Below, one piece after another: positions 21,758 to 32,940 of a DNA stretch of 64,000 bases. The stretch is taken from positions 88,524,780 through 88,588,779 of the forward strand of contig JASWHV010000009.1 in NCBI GenBank assembly GCA_030760725.1. The letters run 5' to 3'. The DNA is from Neostapfia colusana (Eukaryota; Streptophyta; Magnoliopsida; Poales; Poaceae). Each line of letters starts with the position of its first letter. Positions within the stretch are counted from its first letter, which is position 1. Both the position numbers and the translations under genes were made by a program. The notes beneath the pieces were generated by a model. It did no database searches and was not told the origin of the DNA. It saw nothing but the letters and a program-made list of their open reading frames with translations.

Positions 21758-22830
21758 GAATGCATTGGCAACACCACTTAAAATCCGAACATTGGCTTAT
21801 TCACATGAAAAGTTTTGAAAACAATCAGACGAGAAGGAAATTTTGAAACAAAAATTTCTCCCCCTATACATATTTCTCCCCCTTTGTAAATCAGAAATAA
21901 AATGAGAAGAAAAACAAAAATTCTCCCACTAAGAAGAATCGTGCCAAAACACATGTGAATCGTGCAATGTGTGATCAATTTCTCCCCCTTTGACAATGTA
22001 TTCAGCAAGGTTCAAAAGAGAAATTTTAATTGTTATGAGCATATTTATAACATATACATATAAAACAAAGCTGAAGCCATACTATCAAATAACTTACACT
22101 ATCACATCAGTGAGATACATAAAGTAGTGTAAGCCATGCTAGAGATCAAGTGTAATTTTCAATTTAAGCAAGTCATGATCTCATAAACTTAACTATGTCA
22201 AGAACTGAAAGCATGACACTTGTTGCTGCATTTTAATTATTCTTCAAAGCACAAATTCAGAGCATATGACATTTGCAAGATATTATATGCCGCATCAGCC
22301 TTATTCTAACCAACCAAGCCAAGCCTATGTCATTTGACAATCAGAACATTAAGCTCATGGTTTTAGTCATCCACAACTTCTTCCAAGTTCATATCTAAGT
22401 GCAATGATAAGCCATCTCAAAAGAAGAAGTGCGATGCATGCATATTATCTTAATATTTTTTCTCAATTTTTCATTTGAACATAAAAGCTCAACATGTGAA
22501 TAGTTGATTGATTTTTTTTCATTATTAAAAGCACTTGTCAGCATGCAACAAGTTTAAAACAGCAAGAAAGTTCAACCATGACCAGATTTAGTGTAAATAA
22601 TTATTCCAATTACTAGTCATGGCAAAAACTACAAAATGTATAGCATGAGTAATGTAGTAAGAACTTTCAGAATATAAAAGGAATCAAAAAGTCATATATG
22701 TATGAAATACTATGCTCATATTATTTTAAATTCAGATTCTCACATAGATTCCCAAGTTTCAAAAGTCCCCCTACATTTAAGCCATGAGGATGCATAACCC
22801 CTATTTCACTACAAATGAAACAAAAACGAG
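21758..22830 (-). other. RLC-2 3' untranslated region
   Basis: An AT-rich internal sequence without a supported gene, between the polypurine tract and the end of pol. It has several polypurine-like GGGGGAG motifs, and most of it (from 21961) is repeated at 23068 onward. Confidence 0.7.
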
Positions 22831-24174
22831 TGAAATCCAAAGGTTTTGTAAAAATTTCAGCAAATTGTTGTTCGGTATCTACATGGTGAAGCACAATGTT
22901 TCCTTTTTCAACATTATCATGGAGAAAGTGATACCTAATGTCAATGTTCTTCGTTCTCAAATGTTGCATGGTTTCTAGCAATGCAAATGGAACTATTGTT
23001 ATCACAAAATAGTGGAACATTATCTAGATGAACCCCATAGTCCTTAAGTGTCAAAACACTTGTGAATCGTGCAATGTGTGATCAATTTCTCCCCCTTTAA
23101 CAATGTATTCAGCAAGGTTCAAAAGAGAAATTTTAATTTTTATGAGCATACTTATAACATATACATATAAAACAAAGCTCATCCAAGCCATACTATCAAG
23201 TAACTTAAACTATCACATAAATGAGATACATAAAGTAGTGTAAGCCATGATAGAGATCAAGTATAATTTTCAATTTAATCAAGTCATGATCTCACAAACT
23301 TAACTATGTCAAGACCTGAAAGCATGACACTTGTTGCTGCATTTTAATTATTTTTCAAAGCACAAATTCAGATCATATGACATTTGCAAGAGATTATATG
23401 CCGCATCAGCCTTATTCTAACTAACCAAGCCAAGGCTATGTAATTTGACAATCAGAAGCTTAAGGACATGGTTTTAGTCATACACAACTTCTTCCAAGTT
23501 CATATCTAAGTGCAATGATAAGCCATCTCAAAAGAAGAAGTGCGATGCATGCATATTCTCTTGATCTTTTTCTCAATTTTTCATTTGAACATAAAAGCTC
23601 AACATGTGAATAGTTGATTGATTGTTTTTTCATTATTAAAAGCACTTGTGAGCATGCAACAAGTTTAAAACAGCAAGAAAGTTCGATCATGACCAGATTT
23701 AGTGTAAATAATTATTCCAATTACTACTCATGGCAAAGACTACAAAATGTATAACATGAGTAATGTAGTAAGAACTTTTAGCATATAAAAGGAATCACAA
23801 AGTCATATATGTATGAAATAATATACTTATATTATTTTAAATTCAGATTCACACATAGACTTCCCAAGTTTCAAAACTCCCCCTCCATTTAAGCTATGAG
23901 GATGCATAACCCCTATTGCACTACGAATGAAACAAAAACAAGTGAAATCCAAAGGTTTTTTTTAAATGTCAGCCAATTGTTGTTTGGTATCTACATGGTG
24001 AAGCACGATGTTTCCTTTTTCAGCATTATCACGGATAAAGTAATACCTAATGTCAATGTGCTTTGTTCTCAAATATTGCACGGGGATTTTAGCAATGCAA
24101 ATGGCACTAGTGTTATCACAAAATAATGGAACACTATCTAGATCAACCCCATAGTCCTTATGTGTTTTAACAAT
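21961..24174 (-). repeat. 1107-bp tandem duplication inside RLC-2
   Basis: Bases 21961-23067 are repeated at 23068-24174 (offset 1107 at GTGCAATGTGTGATCAATTTC), with roughly 90 % identity by eye. The unit contains the 3' UTR and the last part of RNase H, so the end of pol is present twice. The short sequence AAAACAC at both junctions suggests a microhomology-based event. I do not see it in RLC-S. Confidence 0.85.
22831..23067 (-). pseudogene. RLC-2 RNase H C-terminal end, duplicated partial copy
   Basis: The minus strand encodes KNIDIRYHFLHDNVEKGN, VLHHVDTEQQFAEIFTKPLDF and the following end of pol, matching the C-terminal tail of copia RNase H. It is the downstream copy created by the tandem duplication and has no N-terminal half, so it is not a gene on its own. 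Confidence 0.8.
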
Positions 24175-24471
24175 CCAAAGAATTTGTGAGCAAGCGCTAG
24201 CAGCAGCTACATATTCAGATTCGGCTGTGGATTGTGCAACTGAATTTTGTTTTCTAGAGGACCAAGCAACAAGTTAATTACCAAGGAAATGACAAGCACC
24301 CGAAGTACTTTTCCTATCAATTCTACAATCCTCAAAATCAGCATCCGAAAAAGCTTTCAAAGTAACGGTTGAGGAAGAAGGAAGAAAAATCCCAAATTCT
24401 TGAGTTCCATGTAAGTACCTGAGAATTCTTTTGACAGCTTGACGATGTGATGCACGTGGGGAAGATTGAAA
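23930..24471 (-). pseudogene. RLC-2 RNase H, main copy
   Basis: Copia RNase H sequence is readable on the minus strand: AVKRILRYL, AFSDADFEDC, RKSTSGACHFLG, AWSSRKQNSVAQSTAESEYVAAASACSQ, PLFCDNTSAICIAK, KHIDIRYYF. The acidic residues Asp (SDAD), Glu (AESEY) and Asp (CDN) are visible. It is broken by an in-frame stop after FLGN, a stop in the terminal LADI segment, and frame changes against the RT part. Confidence 0.8.
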
Positions 24472-25330
24472 TCATGCACAAAGACATACGTTGAATTGTA
24501 TGTCCGGTCTTGATGTCGTGAGGTACAAAAGTGATCCAATCATACTTCTATATTCTTTTTGATCCACGGGTTCACCATCTTCATCAAGTTCAAGTGTCGT
24601 TGCTATACCCACTGGTGTCCGAAGGGACTTGCTTTTGTCCATGTTGAAGCGCTTAAGAAGGTTTATTGTATACTTTGTTTGATGCACAAAAGTACCCTCC
24701 TTGGTTTGCTTGATTTGCAGCCCTAAAAAGTATGTGAGTTCTCCCATCATACTCATCTCAAATTCTGAACTCATCATAGCAGAAAACTTGGACACAAGAT
24801 CATGAGAAGCACAACCAAAGATTATGTCATCCTCATACACTTGAATGAATAATGAATCATTGCCATGCTTAAGCACAAAAAGAGTTTTATCAACCTTGCT
24901 CATGGTAAACCCCTTTTCAAGTAAGAATGTTTTTAACCTATCATACCATGCTTTAGGGGCTTGTTTAAGACCATACAAGGCTTTCGGAAAGTTTGTAAAC
25001 ATGATTAGGAAAATTTGGATTTTCAAAACCTGGTGGTTGCTTGACATAAACCTCCTCATCTATGTAGCCGTTTAGAAAATCACTTTTAACATCAATTTGA
25101 TATAACTTGAAACCTTTAGATGCAGCAAATGCTAACAAAATTGTTATGGCTTCTAATCTAGCAACAGGATCAAAAGTTTCATCAAAATCTAGTCCTTCAA
25201 CTTGTGTGAAACCTTTAGCAACCAACCTAGCCTTATTCCTAACCACAACCCCATCCTCACTTTGTTTAGTTTTAAACACCCATTTAGTTCCGATTAGAGT
25301 GTGACCTTGAGGAGGAGGTAAACTTTCCAA
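24472..25330 (-). pseudogene. RLC-2 reverse transcriptase
   Basis: A copia RT in two frames (24965-25330 and 24472-25059). The conserved blocks are TKWVFKTKQ, ARLVAKGFTQVEGLDFDETFDPVARLEAI, YQIDVKSDFLNG, YGLKQAPKAWYDRL, the catalytic YEDDIIFG (YxDD with Glu in the variable place and both Asp kept), SMMGELTYFLGLQIKQ, and SMIGSLLYLTTSRPDI. The frameshift lies near 25000, just after the PPGFENPNF segment. SIRE/Maximus-type block order is my recognition, not a search result. Confidence 0.85.
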
Positions 25331-25350
25331 ACATTATTTCTTTCAAAATT

Positions 25351-26627
25351 TTATAACTCTTCTTGCATGGCAATAATCCGAGATTCATTAGTGAGTGCGT
25401 GTGATATATATTTTGGTTCAAAAGAAGCAACAAATGCAGAATTAGCGTGAGAGTTTGGATCACAAAACCTGGACCGTGTGACTCGTTCGTGCAAGCTTCC
25501 AATTATTTGTTTTGGGGGATGACTTTTGAGAACCGAGAGGGGAGTAGACAATTCACAAGCTCCTTCTTCCTCATGTTCATCAAAAATTGAAGAACTTGTG
25601 ACTTGAGGATGATCTGGACCAGCAATGGTGGTCGTCGGTGCTGGTTGTGAATCAAAATCAGGAGCTGGAACAATATCATTAGCTCCTAAATTTTTGGGCA
25701 GCAGCATCACTTCTTCATCTTCTTCGATGAAAATACTCTCCCCCTGCGGATATGGGTCTAGTGCTGCAATATTAGAGCTAGTACCTGGGCTAGCTTCATC
25801 AAAAGAAACCTCACAAGTCTCCACAATTTTGTTAGTGTCATGTAAAAGCACACGGTAGCCTCTAGTATGACATGGGTAACAAAGAAACATGCTATCAACG
25901 GATCTAGGTTCAAATTTATCAAGATTATCATGTTTCTTAACAAAGAATTTGCAACCAAAGACATGAAAGTGTGTGACACTAGTCCTATGTACAAACCGAA
26001 GTTCATATGGTGTTTTACCTAGATTAGCACGCAACAAAACACGATTTGAGGCATAACAAGCAGTTGCTATTGCATCAGCCCAAAATTTTCCCGGAGTTTG
26101 ATATTCATCAATCAGAGTCCTACCCATCTCAACTAAGGTTCCGTTCTTTCTATCTACAGCACCGAAGAAAATTGATGATCTATTCCATTTTCAGTACAAA
26201 AGTGATCAAAGGATTGATTTTTAAATTCGGTTCCTCGATGATCAATTGATAATCTAAGAAATAAGGTTCTAAAGTGACTAAAAGTTTCATTCTTAGATGC
26301 CATAAAATAAACCCAAGAGTGTCTAGAATAGTCATCAACAATAACAAGAACATACCATTTAGCTCCGAAGGATTGAACATGTGAAGGTCCTACGATGTCA
26401 AGGTGCAAAAGTTGACCCGGTTCAGTTGTCATGGTCATTGTGAGAGGAGCATGTGAACCTGCAACCATCTTAGCATGTCTACAAGAAGAGCACACAATTT
26501 CTTTGTCCCCTTTAAGCTTAGACAGCCCACGTATGGGATCACGAGCACTAACACGTGTGAGATGATCAAAGCCTACGTGAACAAGTCTACGATAAAACAA
26601 TATATAGGTCTTTTGAATCACTAGCAA
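25351..26627 (-). pseudogene. RLC-2 integrase
   Basis: The zinc-binding part shows a His pair region (LVHVGFDHL) and CSSCRHAKM. The catalytic core has the first Asp in HLDIVGP and the second near IDHRGTEFKN. The segment that should carry the Glu is at the frameshift between 26154 and 26127, so the triad cannot be read in one frame. Further on, MGRTLIDEYQTPGKFWADA and NRVLLRANLGKTPYEL are typical copia integrase C-terminal core motifs. The tail is acidic and Pro-rich and leads into RT at the NESRIIAMQEEL block. Confidence 0.85.
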
Positions 26628-27277
26628 CTAGACATCTACGCTTAGAGGATGACATATCAAAATAATTTTTAAAAACTCTTCCAAACCGAGACATATTAAA
26701 AATGAGCTCACTATTTGAATCTACAACCTTGCAACAATTTCTAGTGAAAATAATTTCCAGATTTTAATCTAGCAATTGTGAAACAGAAAGCAAGTTGTAT
26801 TTCAAATTTTTAACAAGTGCCACATCTTTTAATGTGTAATGATTATTTACTCTAACCGAACCCTTAGCAATTATAGGAGTTGAAGAATTATCAGCAAAAG
26901 TAACATTTTCTACAAGTGACACAAAAGAGAGGGAGGAGAACCATTCTTTGCTACCGGTTATGTGGCGTGGGCATCCAGAATCCACAATCCAATTGTTCTC
27001 CTTCCTCAAGCGTGTAACCTGCATAGAAGTATAATACGTCGATGACTCAATACTGGGGTTAGTCAAAAGGCATTTAGGAATCCAGTACTGAGTCACACGA
27101 CGTCCAATAGAAGTAACATGCGAAGGCTGAGATAAAACAGCAGGTTTATGAGCCAAAGTTTGAGTATTTTTGTACCCAACTACTTACCTACGAGGTGTTA
27201 CATGAGTAGCACTAAAAATAGTAGGTCCGAAAGCAAACTTAGCATATTTTTGACTCATTACAGTTGGTTGCATATTC
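26628..27277 (-). pseudogene. RLC-2 protease and pre-integrase region
   Basis: An aspartic protease motif WIVDSGCPRHITG lies near 27000, with the catalytic Asp kept, followed by a beta-rich stretch and LKYNLLSVSQLLD, the start of the GAG-pre-integrase module. A stop follows at about 26764, and the frame differs from both gag upstream and integrase downstream. It is broken. Confidence 0.8.
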
Positions 27278-29245
27278 CTAACATCCGGTTCGGCACATGC
27301 AAACATGTTTTGCACAGTGGTTATGTGATCTAGCAATCATTCTTTCCTTTTTATGTTGCTCATCTATGACATGACCATCTATACCACAGTAGGTACAATG
27401 AAATTTAACTTTATGTTCATGTCGAGATGAGCAGATAACATGTTTATTTGAAACAGAATGAGACAACACTCCTGCAGATTTAAAAACAACTTCTTTTTGT
27501 TTAGGAACTATTTTAATCAAACCCCTTCCAAATGACTTTACAATTTTAGTTGGATGTGCTTTGGAATGAGCATGGGAATCAAAATCTGAACTAGTTTTAT
27601 CATTGCATAATTTAGAAAAATTCAACAGCAAGTTCAGATTCTTATTCCCATTATAAAACCGCTCTAGGCAGTTTTGACATGAAGTTTTTCCTTTTAGTTT
27701 GCAATTGGAACAATACTTAACTTCGTGAGGACATAAAGCTTTGTTCAATATAGAAATTTCATTCATTGCATCTTGTAGTTTCTTATTAAGATCATCAAAA
27801 GTAGAACAATGCAAATCAATTGTAGAACAACAAGCATCTTTCAAGTTTTTATCATTAAGTGGAGTAAGTTCTCTGTTCTTTTGAATCTCTAACTCAAGTT
27901 TATCAAGTGTGGAGGTATGTGCACTTCTTAGAGAGGACAATTCTTCATATATTAAATCACATGAGAAACAAGAATCATCACTAGGAATCAAAGATTTCAA
28001 ACGATTAATTTCAGATTCTAGTGACTCAATTTTAATAGCATTGTCCCTAAGCCTTTTGTTCTTTTTCTTAACTATAACAGTAGCACGAAAAATAGCATCA
28101 CACATTTCTTTGCAAGTAGGACATACCTCTTAATTGTCGCTGTTGTGTTCTGCCTCCTCTATACATGAAATTGACTTGCCCGCCATGAAGCATAAGTTTG
28201 CCAAATCATCTTCATCTTCGTCACTTCCGATGTCCACATCGCTCGAGCCAAGTTCTTGAAGTGCGAAGATAAAACTATTTACATATAGGCGTCCTATAAA
28301 ACTCTTTTTCTTTTTCTTATCGTTTGCAGAGGAGTGCTTCGTCCTAGTTTGCTTTTCATCATGGGAAGTAGGACCTGAAAGGTTAGGGCAATCCGTATGA
28401 AAATGTCCTGTCTTACCACATTTGAAGCATCGTTGAGGTCCGGCACTTCTTCTCCTTCTAGTTCTCACATTTTGCAATGCTTTTGAGAACCGAGTAGAAA
28501 TGAGTGCCAGTTCTTCCTCTGGAAACTCTTCAATATGTTCAAGGGTTAGAGAGGACAACAAAGAAAGTGTACCACAAGATGAAGATTGACTAGAGCTAGG
28601 CATGTCACGTTGTGAAACAAGTGCAAGACACTTCTTGGGGTTCTTACGTGATATTATGTCAATTTCATGAGTTTTTAACTTAGAATATAGCACATCTAAT
28701 GTAAGTGTACTCATGACAGTAGATTCACGAATAGATGTAACTTTCATCTGCCAAATTGACATGTCTGATGCACTTAGTAATTGACTAGCATTTTCAGCAT
28801 CTGAAAAATTAACGTTGACAGTACGCAAGTTGCTGAAAATGTTATTGAAATGAGCAAAGAGGTCATCGATTGACTCACCGCGTTGCATCTCGAAGCGCAT
28901 GTATTCTTTATGGAACATATATTGTCTTACCTCCTTGATCGTGTTGGATCCTTCGTTATAGTCACAAAGTGCTTTCCACACATCGTATGCAGATCGGAGG
29001 TGTGCAACACTGTCGAAGTCACTTTGAGTTAATCCTTGTATGATCAAGTTCCGTGCTTTGTTGTTGTTGTCGACATCTCTCATGTTCGTAGTTGTGACAT
29101 GATCGTTTGGCTGCACGTCATAAGACTTGTACATCTTTTCCCATATTGTGAAGCCTTGTGCCTGGATGAAAGCCTTGATATGTGCCTTCCAAACCTAGAA
29201 ATCAATGCCACTGAACACACAAGGTTTTGCAGAGTATTTCTCCAT
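27278..29245 (-). pseudogene. RLC-2 gag, long, with zinc knuckle and coiled coil
   Basis: The start ATG at 29245 (MEKYSAKPCVFSG) is 45 bp inside the PBS. One frame runs to 27278 with a stop after the 16th codon and a TAA at 28130-28132. The capsid part is UBN2/copia-type (YDVWKALCDYNEG, MRFEMQRGESIDDLFAHF). A CCHC knuckle with all ligands lies near 28420 (CFKCGKTGHFHTDC). A long charged coiled coil (about 27800-28080) follows, then a second knuckle-like CTYCGIDGH near 27380, whose last Cys position holds Gln. Long gags of this layout fit the SIRE lineage. Confidence 0.85.
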
Positions 29246-29290
29246 GATGATTAGTCAAAACAAGTGTAAATCACAAAGATTAGAGCACCG

Positions 29291-29304
29291 TGGCTCTGAC
29301 ACCA
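29291..29304 (-). other. Primer-binding site of RLC-2
   Basis: The minus strand reads TGGTGTCAGAGCCA next to the right LTR, an initiator tRNA-Met type PBS with one base different from the RLG-T site. Confidence 0.85.
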
Positions 29305-29306
29305 AT

Positions 29307-30725
29307 TCTAGGATCGAAGAGCACGTGAAAAGCTACCAGAGGGAGGGTGAATGGTAGATTTAAACTTTTAGCGGAAGCAACAAAAAACCCCTCGGCAGAA
29401 AATTGATCTGTTAAAGTAACCATGTATGCGACTGATATAAATGTGTTCAACCGTGACAAAAGTGGTATATAGTATAGAGAATAAAGTCACGAAGACACGA
29501 CAACAAGAATCACAGAAATCCATCAAAAAAAGCTCAAGTTATGATTGAAAGATCAAACGAGGGTCAATCTGTTCTACTCGAGTAAAAACCAGATGTGCAA
29601 CTCTGCAAATAAACTCTTGTATATTAGGAACTACAAATAAAATGACCGTGAACTTCTCACAGATTATAGATAATCAAGTTGTGAAGACAACCCAAAAAAA
29701 ATCACGTCAATTGGATCTGTAAAACTCGAGTTATGATCAAAACACCGAAGCACTGTCGTGCTGTCTAGAAACTCGACTTTAAAGACTTGACAAAAACAAG
29801 TCGGACGAACAAGGCACAAAAGCTCCTGTAAATTACGAAATTTATTGATCAAAACATAAGAGAAACAGCCCAAGGTCATCTTACCACGAGCGCTGGCCTC
29901 CCTTGCTTATATAACCAGCCCGGAGGCCAACCCAATTCAAACGAGGACTCTAATACTACTCAGTTTCTGAATCGAAACTTTCTATAACTGCTCAAGACTC
30001 TTCTATACGAAGATAGAAGCAAACTTAAGACTTCCAAATACCCGAGGAACGTATCCCACATCACTAAAACAACTCAACTTCGTGTCCCACACGAAATCCT
30101 ATCATAATCCAGCCGGATGGACCTTTCCTACCAATTCTTTACGTCCACATCTCTTCATTATGCCTTGGAACCATGTTGCCACGTCCATCCACTCCTTGAA
30201 CACGTGCAAACACCTTCTAACGACGTCCACAATACCTTCATACGCATTGTTCTTGATCCAAACATGCTGCACGACCACCCGATCAACTCAACAACAATTC
30301 CTCCCGTACTTGGTTGTTGAACCTCATCTTCTCACTAAGACTAGTTCAATGAATCCTGTCACCAGCCATATCTTGAACTCAAGCAACACCTGCACATGAA
30401 CAAACAACCAATACATTCGAGCACAAGTCCGTGACTCGACTCACGTTAGTTCCGAAAACCATAACCCCTTACATGAACACCTCACATAAGCATGTTGCAA
30501 ACCATAGCCAAATGTTAACCACTGTAAACAGCCATAACACTTTAAAAACTTAGTAAAAGAATACTAAGCCAAACACATGCCGGACCTAGCCATAGTAAGT
30601 CGGACCTTACGTCAGATCTTGTTAGAGCTCGGACCTAGAGTCGGACTTTGATAAATAGAGTGTTTTGGCAGAATTCAAAACTTTTATCGTCATAGCCAAT
30701 GTATTCAGCACACATAGATCTCACA
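29307..30725 (-). mobile_element. RLC-2 right (5') LTR
   Basis: 1419 bp, matching RLC-1 and the left LTR. Its left edge reads TCTAGGATCG, where the other copies have TGTAGGATCG, so the terminal dinucleotide has mutated. Its right edge is CTCACA at 30725. It lacks the CCGGA-repeat block of the left LTR. Confidence 0.9.
29906..29913 (-). promoter_or_regulatory. TATA box of the RLC-2 5' LTR
   Basis: The minus strand reads TATATAAG. The position, about 600 bp before the PBS, is plausible for a copia LTR promoter; use is inferred. Confidence 0.5.
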
Positions 30726-30757
30726 ACCTCAGGCTTAAATTCTTGCCTGACTGGCGA
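30726..30757 (-). other. Edge of RLG-A gag next to RLC-2
   Basis: The last RLG-A bases before the RLC-2 LTR. They continue the gag C-terminal linker after a stop. The zinc knuckle, protease and RT N-terminus expected next are absent. Confidence 0.6.
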
Positions 30758-31525
30758 TTAATACCACAGGCAATTAATATCACTGTCCGGTGGTATACTC
30801 CTTTTCAACTCCGCTTGGCAACGGAGATGCATGTCTTCTTTAATAATAGCGGCATTTACCAACTCATTATAAATACTGTTATTGAATAAGGCCACTTGTT
30901 CCTTAAGTTCGACAATCAAACCTCGGAAGAAATACTCACACTTCAATTCTTCCAAGTCTACCATATGAGTGGTGTATTGCATCAAGTCTTCAAACTCTTT
31001 GAAGTACTCGTACGCACTCCTTTCTCCTTGCTTCAACTACAGAAAGTCTTGATACTTTGTTTGAAGAATTCCCGAACAAATGTAACATGCCGGGAAAACA
31101 TCACGGAATTCATCCCATGTCACATGATGACGTTCAGGAAGAGTAGCGACGTACTCCATCCACCAAGCTCCAGCGGCTCCGTGAATTTGTTGAGCGGCAA
31201 ATAAAACCTTCTGATATTCATCGCACTCAAGCATATCAAACTTGGCTTCAATACATTGGAGCCAATGAGCCGACTCCAACTGTTCTTTCGCTTCCGAGAA
31301 AACCGGTGGTTGTCTTGCTAGAAAATCCAAATAAGTGCTTGGTGGGGGATTACTCTGTAATGTCTCCTGTTGTATGCTTTGTTGCACCAAAATATCGAGA
31401 GACTCAGCCATCTTTCCTTAGATTTCCACCAATCCGGTTGATGATGTCAGCACTTGGTGCTGTGGCGAATTATTTCCGCCGTGACTCGACTCACCAACCT
31501 CACCCCTGGAATGAGGGTGATCCAT
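30758..31525 (-). pseudogene. RLG-A gag, N-terminal and capsid part
   Basis: The ATG at 31525 (MDHPHSRGEVGE) sits one base after CTTGCAG, an acceptor-like sequence also found before the related gags at 50199 and 59813. The frame is continuous to 30758 with in-frame stops just before residue M31411 and at 31037-31039. Capsid motifs: FLARQPPVFSEAKEQLESAHWL, FAAQQIHGAAGAWWMEYV, WDEFRDVFPACYI, LKQGERSAYEYFKEFEDL. The nucleocapsid knuckle is missing, cut off at RLC-2. Confidence 0.85.
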
Positions 31526-32940
31526 ACTGCAAGAGTAAGCAAGTTATGGTTAAAATTCAAAGTTTAAACTCAACTTGAATTCAAAAACATTAACTGTAAA
31601 AGCATCACATAGATATTGCAGCACTACACAAGCTAACCAGGGTTTCTACAATTCTGAAATCTACCAAACTTTAGCAAGTTTGTCCAAAGCCCTTAATTCC
31701 AACAGTAGGAAAAACTGAAAAAATAACTCAAGAACATGTTATGGAACTTAGAGAAGTCTAAAAATCCCTGTCCACATCAAGTCCCAAGCTAAATGGCAAT
31801 AAGCATACTCTGTTCAGAATGACCAATTGGTCTTAATCCCGGAATTTGAATATGCAAATGGCAATTTCATGTCTCAAGTTGAACATCAAAGTTATAGGTA
31901 ACTTCAATATTTTTCCAACGAGTATTTATTTGCCTTCATATAAGTTCTGGATCAAAAGTTATGATATTTCAATTTTGACAGAATTCTGGAACATTTTTTA
32001 CAGCACCTCCTTTGGAAGTGGCTGTTTTGTCCACAAGGTTACAATCAGTTCTGTCCCAAATCTGGTAAAACTTTGAACTACAAAGTCGTAGAACATATCC
32101 TAAAATTTGCAACGGTTTATTACATGAACCTTAGAAATTTTTCTACCAGGAGTTATGGTCGAAATACAGAAATTTCCAGAGAGCATTTTGTGTCTGCCGT
32201 GTTTTTGGACAGTTCACACTCATCTGAGAATTTCATCCATTTGGATAGAGATTCAGTTCTGGACTTCCACAGAAAAGTTGTAGAAGACTTCAGGACCTTT
32301 CCAAAAATGTATCACACACATCCATTGGTTCAACCAATAAAAAATTCTTTCCTGTTCAACTTCAGCAAAAATTCTGCCGAAAACAGGGGATGTCATTCCT
32401 AAGTCTTTTAGAATGAATCTATACTCCCAATCGACTCTTAGTTCAATATAGGAGTTCATTAACCCCTAATGGAATCCTAGACTCCAAATTTACATTTTTC
32501 TTTAAAACTTCCTTTTATGCAGTTAAGAACATATCACGGTACTACGTTTCCGCACCAAATCAAAAATCCTAACCTGCTTTATACCGGCATATACGTCTCA
32601 AGTGGTGGCACTAAAATGATCACTCACACACGTTTTTTAATCCACATGTTCTAACGTAGTTAAGATACCTTCATAAAACCAGAAAATAGTGATGCACACA
32701 GTGGTTTGTCATTTCAGGCAGGTCCATATCACAGTAAAAACATACGCCCCGTATCATTGCCATACGGGTCGTCCTTGAGTCAAGCCACGTCTCAAGGTAG
32801 ATGATCGGGTTATTCACCACCTGACGGGGGCTTCACACCTTTGCAATAAATCACACCGGTGGAACAGCACTTTCGTAAGCCTCATAGGACATGAAGAGTC
32901 CTAGAGAACATACTTCGGTAAGATGGTAAAAACATATGAA
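31526..32940 (-). other. RLG-A 5' leader
   Basis: Homologous, in reverse complement, to the RLG-B leader: 31840-32450 matches 58740-59335, and 32560-32860 matches 58440-58700, with a last match (CTCTTCATGTC-type) near 32890 to 54650. There is no coding content. No PBS can be found at the expected place. The sequence passes into LTR-like sequence between about 32900 and 33000, so the PBS and the LTR end seem to have been lost in a deletion. The right boundary given is approximate. Confidence 0.7.

Larger units (their letters stand above)
7433..30725 (-). mobile_element. RLC-2: copia retrotransposon, SIRE/Maximus-like, split by RLG-T
   Basis: The element has LTRs at both ends (7433-7570 joined to 20232-21743, and 29307-30725), a PBS next to the right LTR, a polypurine tract next to the left LTR, and gag-PR-IN-RT-RH order on the minus strand, which is the copia order. 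Both outer edges are exact (TGTAGG at 7433, CTCACA at 30725). However, the flanking five bases differ (TGGTG versus ACCTC) and the flanking RLG-A sequence is not contiguous across it. The LTRs also differ in length (about 1650 versus 1419 bp). I infer that this is a recombinant of two neighbouring insertions. All genes are broken. Confidence 0.9.

Noticed and set aside
24845..25304. Plus-strand ORFs overlapping RLC-2 RT
   Set aside because: They are shadows of the minus-strand RT, which has unmistakable motifs.
30082..30399. 105-codon ORF on the plus strand, with relatives at 5715-5909 and 20961-21242
   Set aside because: It lies in the copia LTR shared by RLC-1 and RLC-2, runs antisense to the element, and differs in length and frame among the three copies.
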